Of a stretch of 64,000 nucleotides of DNA, positions 57,795 to 64,000 are shown one piece after another (position 1 is the first letter of the stretch; every line of letters starts with the position of its first letter). Source of the stretch: Hevea brasiliensis (lineage: Eukaryota > Streptophyta > Magnoliopsida > Malpighiales > Euphorbiaceae); the NCBI RefSeq assembly GCF_030052815.1, contig NC_079498.1, positions 89,820,273 to 89,884,272 of the forward strand. The letters are read 5' to 3'. The notes under the pieces were generated by a model, which worked only from the letters and a program-made list of their open reading frames with translations, was not told the origin of the DNA and made no database searches. Both the position numbers and the translations under genes were made by a program.

Positions 57795-58858
57795 TTTTCT
57801 GTCTTTGGGGATGTCATTTCTTGAATGGCTTGAACTTTGTCTGGATCCACTTTTATCCCCTTCTCACTTACTATGAATCCCAATAGCTTACTAGACCTAG
57901 CCGCAAACACACACTTAGCTGGGTTCAATTTCAGTTGATACTTCCTCAGCCTTTCGAATACCTTTCTCAACACTTGTACATGACTTTCTCCCTCTCTAGA
58001 TTTAATAATCATATCATCTACGTACACCTCTTCTTCTTTATGCATCATATCTTGGAATAATGTGACCATAGCGCGTTGGTAAGTAGCTCCTGCATTCTTT
58101 AACCCAAAGGGCATGACCCGATAGCAAAATATCCCCCACTAGGTGATAAAAGCAGTCTTATCTTTGTCTTCTTCATCCATGGGGATTTGGTTATACCTGG
58201 ATGCCCTGTCAATGCATGAACATCTACCCAATCCTGCAGCGTTGTCTACCAGCACGTATATGTGAGGGAGAGGGAAATCATCCTTTAAGCTTGCCCTATT
58301 GAGATCCCTGTAATCAACACATACTCTGAATTTCCCATCCTTCTTCATTACTAGGACAACATTAGCTATTCATTGAGGGTATTTGACCACTTCCAAGAAT
58401 CCAGCATCATACTGCCTTTTGACTTCATCCCTGACTTTGAGCAGCGTGTCGGGATTCATTCTTCTCAACTTCTACTTTACTAGAATTATCCCTAGAATCA
58501 GGGGGATATTGTGCGTTACTATCTGAGGATCCAATCCGAGCATATCATCATAGCTCCATGCTAACTCTCCACTTTCCATAACCTTAAGTTCCCTCTTTAT
58601 TTCTTTAGTGCCTAGATTTATGGTGTGCGTTTCATCCCTGCAAGGCACTAGGGAAGGCTCATCTTTTTCATCCCTTTCTCTTACAATTTTTTCTTCAGAA
58701 TCACTTGAAGTAATGGTAGTTACAGGAGTTTCAAAATTAACATAAGGAACTTCTGAGTCAATTGAATTATTAGGCGTGAATTGGTCAATGGTCCTGAAGA
58801 AATGAAAAAGGAGTATATTAAAAGAATGGATTTTAAAGGAAAAGAGAATTGGATGCAA
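57795..58858 (-). pseudogene. Tat B reverse transcriptase, first half
   Basis: 58,858-58,472 is the acidic linker ending AWSYDDMLGLDPQIV, typical before a Tat RT. RT follows with VVLVMKKDGKFRVCVDYRDL (about 58,350), then CIDRASRYNQI (about 58,215), then MPFGLKNAGATYQRAM and the catalytic YVDDM (about 58,025). After KLNPAKCVF and LLGFIVSEKGI it meets the solo LTR at 57,794. Stops occur near 58,470 (expected Gln), 58,370 (expected Trp) and 58,138. Catalytic Asp residues are retained. Confidence 0.88.
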
Positions 58859-59212
58859 AATGCACTATTAATTCATTAATTCATTTATCATAAAAAGGGT
58901 CCATTTATAGTATTACACTTGTCACCATGGATAAAATGATCAAGTGTTGATAACAAAATGTACTTTACTCGAGATTGAGCACAGAAATGTCTTCTGCTTC
59001 CCAATTATCCAGTTCTCGCCCCTCAGCAATTGGTGAGATCTGTGCCTCAGACAGGGAGCCCAGCTGTATGACATCAATGGATGGTTCTTCAGGAGATTCT
59101 TCACTTTCTTCTGGATTCTCGATGACCAGTTTGGTGAAGACATCCGTGATTTTCGGGATAACTTTCATTTTTCCAGCCTTTCAATCAAACCTTTGATCCC
59201 GGAGCATGTTCC

Positions 59213-60013
59213 TCATCCATAATTTCCATCCATGAGAGCATCTTCCTCATATCCCAGTCTGAAGCAGCCGATCTTCTGAATAGCCGATACGGATTCAATA
59301 ATTCCTTGTAACGCGGCGCCCAACCCCTTGCCCTTCCCATAGTCGCTTTTGAACATCACCTTTGCAACCATAGCTACAGTCCCTTCATTTCTCGGGGGAG
59401 TTCCTTGTAGTTTGAGTGCTTGGAAGGAGCTTTCCAAGGACCTTTCGGTTATTTCCACATAGGGAACCGATTGAGGCTTGATGACTAGCATGGCTTCTTC
59501 CCCCCTTACCGTGATAATTTTTCTGCCCATAATGTACTTGACCCTTTGGTGCAAAGTTGAAGGGATCACGTTTGCTGAGTGGATCCAGGGTCTCCCCAAC
59601 AGCATGGTGTATGCAGGCTCGATATCCATCATTTGGAAAGTGATGTTGAAGGTGCATGCCCCAATCTGCAGCGGCAAATCAATGTCCCCAAGCACTTCTC
59701 TCTTGGTACCATCAAAGTCTCTTACCACCATGGCACTTTGGCGGATGGCTGATGGGTCAACGGGTAGTCTTGCTAAGGTGGCATTAGGCAAGACATTGAG
59801 ATCAAATCCATTATCAATTAGAACCTTAGCAACTATGAATCCTTTGCATTTGACTGTCACATATAGAGCTTTGGTGTGCTTTAAGCCAGCCAGATCTATC
59901 TTGTCTTCTAAGAAAGTAACAAAATTGGACGCCTGAATTTGCCCAACTATTTTCTCAAATTGCCCTGGTGTGATATCAGGGTTCACAAAGGCCTGGTCTA
60001 GAATCTTCTGCAA
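59213..60013 (-). pseudogene. Tat B aspartic protease and G-patch
   Basis: A 266-codon open stretch. The retropepsin-like domain has its catalytic triplet as DNG (KVLIDNGFDLNVLP, about 59,830), where DTG/DSG or DNG is usual in Tat proteins. LLGRPWIHSANVIPSTLHQ follows at about 59,590, and the G-patch-type linker KGKGLGAALQG at about 59,330. It would cleave the gag-pol polyprotein. Between 59,212 and 58,860 the frame runs on through acidic sequence with stops. Confidence 0.82.
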
Positions 60014-60919
60014 GGCTAGCGATGCACTTTTGAGCTCAGAATTAGTGACAGTAATGAAATCCGAGCAGGCGTCTTTCTCAGTTGCTCAATGACGTCATAC
60101 TCACTCTGCTTCATTATTTGTAGTAGCAATTTTCCTCTTCTTTTTGTTTAGTAGGCTCCTCTTTCTCAACCCTTACAGCCTTCTCCTCCGTACTTTCTTG
60201 TGGCTCTCCCATTTTTACTTTTCCCTACTTCTTTTCAGCCTCATTATTCCCGTAACATCTCCCACTTCTAGTTATAAATTCTACTTCTTGATCTGGTGGA
60301 GAGGAGTTACTGGTTGGGGAGAAGTATCGTTGGAGGGTCCAGTATAGGTCATTTTAAAATGCTCGTGAGGAGTAAAGCATGGTTTGGGAGGAGTGATGGG
60401 TTGAGCGTGGGTATGGTTGAGGCTAGGAGTGGAAGTGCTGCTGGATGCCTCCTAAGTAAAGACTTGGAGATTGTAGTTCCAAGGCACTGCATGGGTGTTT
60501 GTGACTGGGAGTTGAGGAGGGGTTCGGATGACTGTTATTCGTGGTACTGGTGGTGTTGGTGTGTTGGGAGCAGAAAAGACTAATCTCCCGGCTGAACCTG
60601 GCTGTATTTACTTCACTCTCCATCTTCGACCTCCATTGACATCTCAAAACTTTGAGGGACAACATTCTCCGAACTTCTTGTCAGAATCCCTCATAGTTAC
60701 GCAGCTCATGATCAGCTGCTCCTCCATGGTAGGGGCATCTCGTATCACTTTTTGATCCCGATATCTGAGGGTAGAGGTAACCCTCTCTTACTACCATTGC
60801 AAAAATCCTCTCAAAATAGGAATTAGCTGATCTACCTCCATAATCGACCTTTCGTCCGAAGGCTCTATCATATTTACACCATTGCCTGTATCATGATTGG
60901 GCAATGGGTTTGAAGTGAC

Positions 60920-62395
60920 ATTGGAAAGAGAGCCATTTCCTTCAATCTTTAGCCACCTGTTTCTGATGAGGGCCTGTACTCTTCCCCTGAGAGCTCCACA
61001 GTTGTCAGTTGAGTGCCCGAGTGCCCTGCCATGATATTCACATTAGGCACTAGCGTCATACCACCTAGGACATGGTGGCTGAATCGGGTCCAGGGGGATA
61101 GGCACTATCTGATTTATACCGAGGAGGTATCACTATATTTCACTGAGTGGAAGGGGGAGAGGTGGATCAGGGTTTCTCTGTGGTCTCGAATTGTTTTGCT
61201 GAGGAGGTGGTCTTAGTTGAATAGGTTGAGCAGGCGGTCTGGGGTGGTACGCTGCTTGCGGTGGATATTATGGGTGAGGGTGAGGATAATTTGGGAAAGA
61301 GGGCAGAATGTTTACTATTGTTGGGCCTTGAGTAGGAGGGTATGGCCGAAAGTTATTTTGAGGTTGGGCTTGTCGGGTGATGGAGTGTACATCACCTTCC
61401 TTCTTCTTTCCAAAACTGGGATTTTTCTTTGCAGAATTCTCAGTCAACTCCTGCAACCGTCCTAACCTTAGGTTAGCTTCAATTCTTTCGCCATCTTTGA
61501 TGATATCTGAAAAGCTGTTGGAGGTGTTTCCAATCATCAGATTGAAATATGGAGCTTTCAATGTCCCAATGAATAGAGAGCAAAGTTCATTGTCAGTAAC
61601 TGGAGGATATACCTCCGCTGCTTTCTCTCTCCATCTCTGGGCATACTCCTTAAAGCTTTCCCTTTCTCTCTGCACTAGATTTTGGAGGTCTCTCCTTGTG
61701 GGGGCGATGTCACAGTTGAACTTGTACTATTTTAGGAAAGCATCGGCCAAATCTTTCCAGGAGCGTAATTTGCTCCTATCTAGTTGAATGCACCATCGCA
61801 GGGCTGCCCCGGAGAGACTCTCGTGGAAGAAGTGGACCAGGAGTCTATCATCTTTCGTAAGGCCTGACATCTTAGCGATGTAAGTGGCTAAGTGAATGCG
61901 GGGGTCTGAATTCCCGGTGTATTTGTCGAAGTCTGAAACTTTGAATTTGGGTGGTACCACCACATCTGGTACCAATCTCAGTGACGACACATCTACTGAA
62001 CCGTACATGTTCAGACCCTATATCGCCCTTAATCTTTCTTCTAGAGCAGTAAACTTCTCATTTTCTTTTGCTCTACTTTCTCCTACTGCATGAGCCATTC
62101 CCCCAGTTGGGAAATAAGTTGTAGGGTGAACAGGAGGGATTGGTATGGAAAGGTGTAACTCGGCATTTGAGACAGCCAGATGATAAGGGAAAGGTAAGTC
62201 ATTATTTGTGAGGGTCGAATTGATAGTGATCGTAGGATCGGGGATAGGAGGTTGAAAAGTGAAAGAGGTTGAAGCTTGATGGGAATCAACCATTGTAGGG
62301 AATGGAAGAGGCAGTGGCAAATTTGGTTCTGATGCCGGTCTATTTTGGGATATCTCCTTCATCAGTTTTATGAGCTCTGAGACTTGGTCTTTCAA
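60920..62395 (-). pseudogene. Tat B gag (capsid and zinc knuckle)
   Basis: 62,395-62,018 starts with a short coiled coil (DQVSELIKLMKEI) and a Pro-rich segment. 62,008-61,727 has the capsid start (FDKYTGNSDPRIHLATY, AALRWCIQLDRSKLRSW). 61,675-61,268 continues it (ESFKEYAQRWREKAAEVYPP, LFIGTLKAPYFNLMIG). A knuckle of the form CEYHGRALGHSTDNC is at about 61,054-61,010. Stops lie near 62,012, 61,728 and 61,055. The stretch 60,900-60,020 between the knuckle and protease is degenerate. Confidence 0.8.
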
Positions 62396-62859
62396 TTTGA
62401 AAACTTATCCCTGTAAGTTCTAGACTTGTTCCTGATCTTCCATTATCTTCTTTGTTTGAAACCTTGTTAAGTACACTCATCTTGGTTGAACTGCTTGCTC
62501 AGTCAGGCTTGCTTTGCTTAGAGCAATATTGATTTCCTGTGGGAAGAAATTTTAAATTAGTTTGAAATTCTATTAGAGTTAGGGATCCTAACTAGACAAA
62601 GGATACAGTGGCCTATAATTTCCAAAAATGGAGTCTGCAAAAAGATAATTGTGTCAACTTTATCATGGCATCGCTCGATAGTCCGACGGTGAATAACTGG
62701 ATCGAATGCGTGTCTATGATACTTGTCCATATGGCACATTCGTCTTTTCATGCAACCCTAGCGAGGATAGTTCCTACGGGAGTTATACTATTTATTCATA
62801 TTTTGCTAAACAATGGTCCAAAGTGATTCATTAATCAAACAGTTCATACATAGCGTTCT

Positions 62860-63566
62860 TTACAATTGCCTAGGCTCAGGGAGACTCTTTAAAATATAAT
62901 GACATCTTTTGAGGTACTCATAGAGTTTTTCTTCTTGTCTGACGGGGTTGAATGTCCTCAAGGCATATTCAGATTCTGGTAGGAGCTCTTGTTTCCCTTG
63001 TGCTATCATTCTTTCTAGTTGGTCAATAATTTCTCTTAGCTCTTGATGAAGGGTTGCTTGCCTTTCTTTTTCTTTTCTTTCTTTATCACACTCTTTCAAA
63101 ATATCATTGATAAGCTGTGCCTGCTCCTTTAGTTCAAGCTTCTTCTTTTTGCTTTCTTGTTTATACTCTTCCATAAGTATCTCCTGGTATTCCATTTTCT
63201 CTTGCAACTTGCCATTCCGAACTGCTGCCTCTCTTATTGCACCTTGGAGGGAGATCTTTTCTTTTTCCCACCGTGTTTCTTGTTCCTCAAATTCTGTCTT
63301 TTCTGTCGTCGCTTCTTCCATGAGCCTTTTCACCTCCTTTGCTGTCAGTTTTCCAACTGCCTTATCCGTTCTTGTAGTCGCTGGTTCTCGGCATTCGAAC
63401 TCTGTAGAGAGCTAACCAACAGGGCATTAGCTTCTTCTGAGAGAATTTCCCGATGAGGCATGCTCCCCTTAGGTACTGCTAGTTTGGGACATCCTTGATC
63501 TCTGTTTGTTCTCCATCTAAGATAATCTTCCATGGTACTTGGCCCTTTAGGCGATCGTTCCATCAT
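62860..63566 (-). pseudogene. Tat B coiled-coil segment upstream of gag
   Basis: Two overlapping frames encode a long Glu/Lys/Gln-rich coiled coil: 63,566-63,345 (NAENQRLQERIRQLEN at its end) and 63,333-62,860 (EEQETRWEKEKISLQ, EQAQLINDILKECDKE). A frame change sits near 63,340. It lies between the N-terminal domain and gag. 62,400-62,860 shows no clear coding. Confidence 0.6.
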
Positions 63567-63626
63567 AGTGACGCTCTCCCAGGATTTGCAAAATACTTTC
63601 AGTTCTTCCTCTCCGCCAAGTTCATG

Positions 63627-64000
63627 TTAGAAATGAGCTTGATGGAGTTCTTCAACATTGGGCGCGAATTGGGTTGAACCGAACTGCCTTATTACCAAAG
63701 CTGAGATGTAACTTGTGTATCTGGTCACTCCGATCAAAGGTACCGAATGATTACTCCCTGTACTGAACAAAATAGGCCGACCCAAAGTCCATAACTTCCT
63801 CCAGCAGTAGTTGTGACTGTTGAAGCTTATAATCTGCTCTTGCCATTGCGGCTCATTCTTTGAACTTATTGCCAGTATAGCCATTTTTTCGATAAACGGT
63901 TGGTCAGGATACCAAGTTAACCCTCTAGTTTCCAGAGGACACGTGACTGAGGATCCAAAGATGTAGCAATTGGGAACAGCACTTGATAGATCCCCTGCCT
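63627..64000 (-). pseudogene. Tat B N-terminal ORF (DUF7745-like), cut by window edge
   Basis: The frame is open from the window edge to a stop at 63,627. It contains GLTWYPDQPF, WRKLWTLGRPILF, PLIGVTRYTSYISALVIRQF and GSTQFAP. The pattern of Trp/Pro-rich blocks followed by RQFG..Q..P resembles the plant DUF7745/mobile-domain proteins found fused to or upstream of gag in Tat/Ogre elements. The start lies outside the window. The family match is by resemblance only. Confidence 0.5.

Larger units (their letters stand above)
43089..64000 (-). mobile_element. Tat B: giant Tat/Ogre-type Ty3/gypsy element, truncated by window edge
   Basis: Read on the minus strand from the right edge. An N-terminal domain and coiled coil come first, then gag, protease with G-patch, RT, RNase H, archaeal-type RNase H, integrase, satellite repeats, polypurine tract and a 6.2 kb 3' LTR. 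The second RNase H downstream of the RT-linked one and the G-patch are hallmarks of the Tat lineage. The 5' LTR lies beyond 64,000. Pol is interrupted by a 4.26 kb probable solo LTR at 53,526. At least 20.9 kb are in view, or about 16.6 kb without the insertion. Multiple stops make it inactive. Confidence 0.88.

Noticed and set aside
57497..57886. Plus-strand open frame of 129 codons
   Set aside because: Crosses the solo LTR boundary into antisense pol sequence; chimeric by chance.
59478..59936. Plus-strand open frame of 152 codons
   Set aside because: Antisense of the Tat B protease, which has clear motifs on the other strand.
60144..60755. Plus-strand open frames around 60.1-60.8 kb
   Set aside because: Lie within the degenerate region between gag knuckle and protease of Tat B; no domain.

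Overview
The window is nuclear DNA of a flowering plant, most likely a eudicot. It has spliced genes with GT-AG introns and AT-rich spacers, and most of it is plant retrotransposon sequence of the Ty3/gypsy Tat/Ogre, Ty1/copia, Cassandra and L1-type LINE classes. The species cannot be fixed from sequence alone. I see two complete host genes and no tRNA, CRISPR or bacterial-type feature.

Layout. 1-14,340: a LINE on the minus strand, split by a 10.9 kb Tat/Ogre-type gypsy element (2,727-13,589, minus) that has lost its reverse transcriptase. That element is itself hit at 4,864-5,284 by an unusual palindromic Cassandra-like insertion carrying 5S rRNA-like sequence in both arms. 14,700-34,502: a 13-coding-exon plus-strand gene for an RBM39/CC1-like splicing factor (587 aa; RS-rich N-terminus, two RRMs and a UHM). 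Introns 1 and 6 each contain a full-length copia element in antisense orientation, and the second is nested in a Mutator-like inverted-repeat element. 37,245-39,121: a six-exon FAD-dependent monooxygenase of the MO1/salicylate-hydroxylase-like family (414 aa). 39,614-41,489: a non-autonomous CACTA transposon filled with subterminal-type repeats, flanked by small MITE-like elements. 43,089-64,000: a second, larger Tat/Ogre-type element on the minus strand, cut off by the right window edge. Its 6.2 kb LTR carries antisense coding sequence with its own TATA boxes. Its pol gene is cut cleanly by a 4.26 kb probable solo LTR (53,526-57,789).

The two host genes appear functionally unrelated: one acts in nuclear pre-mRNA splicing, the other is a soluble flavin oxygenase. 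The nesting gives relative ages: LINE before Tat A before Cassandra palindrome; Mutator-like element before copia B; Tat B before solo LTR. Both Tat elements are dead. Each has lost the second integrase catalytic Asp to Asn by a G-to-A change, and most stop codons I inspected in Tat B fit C/G-to-T/A decay.

The observations most worth following are the palindromic Cassandra-like insertion, the giant LTR with antisense ORFs and promoters, the precise loss of RT from Tat A, the contrast between near-identical LTRs and a shattered coding region in copia A, and the repeat-packed CACTA element.
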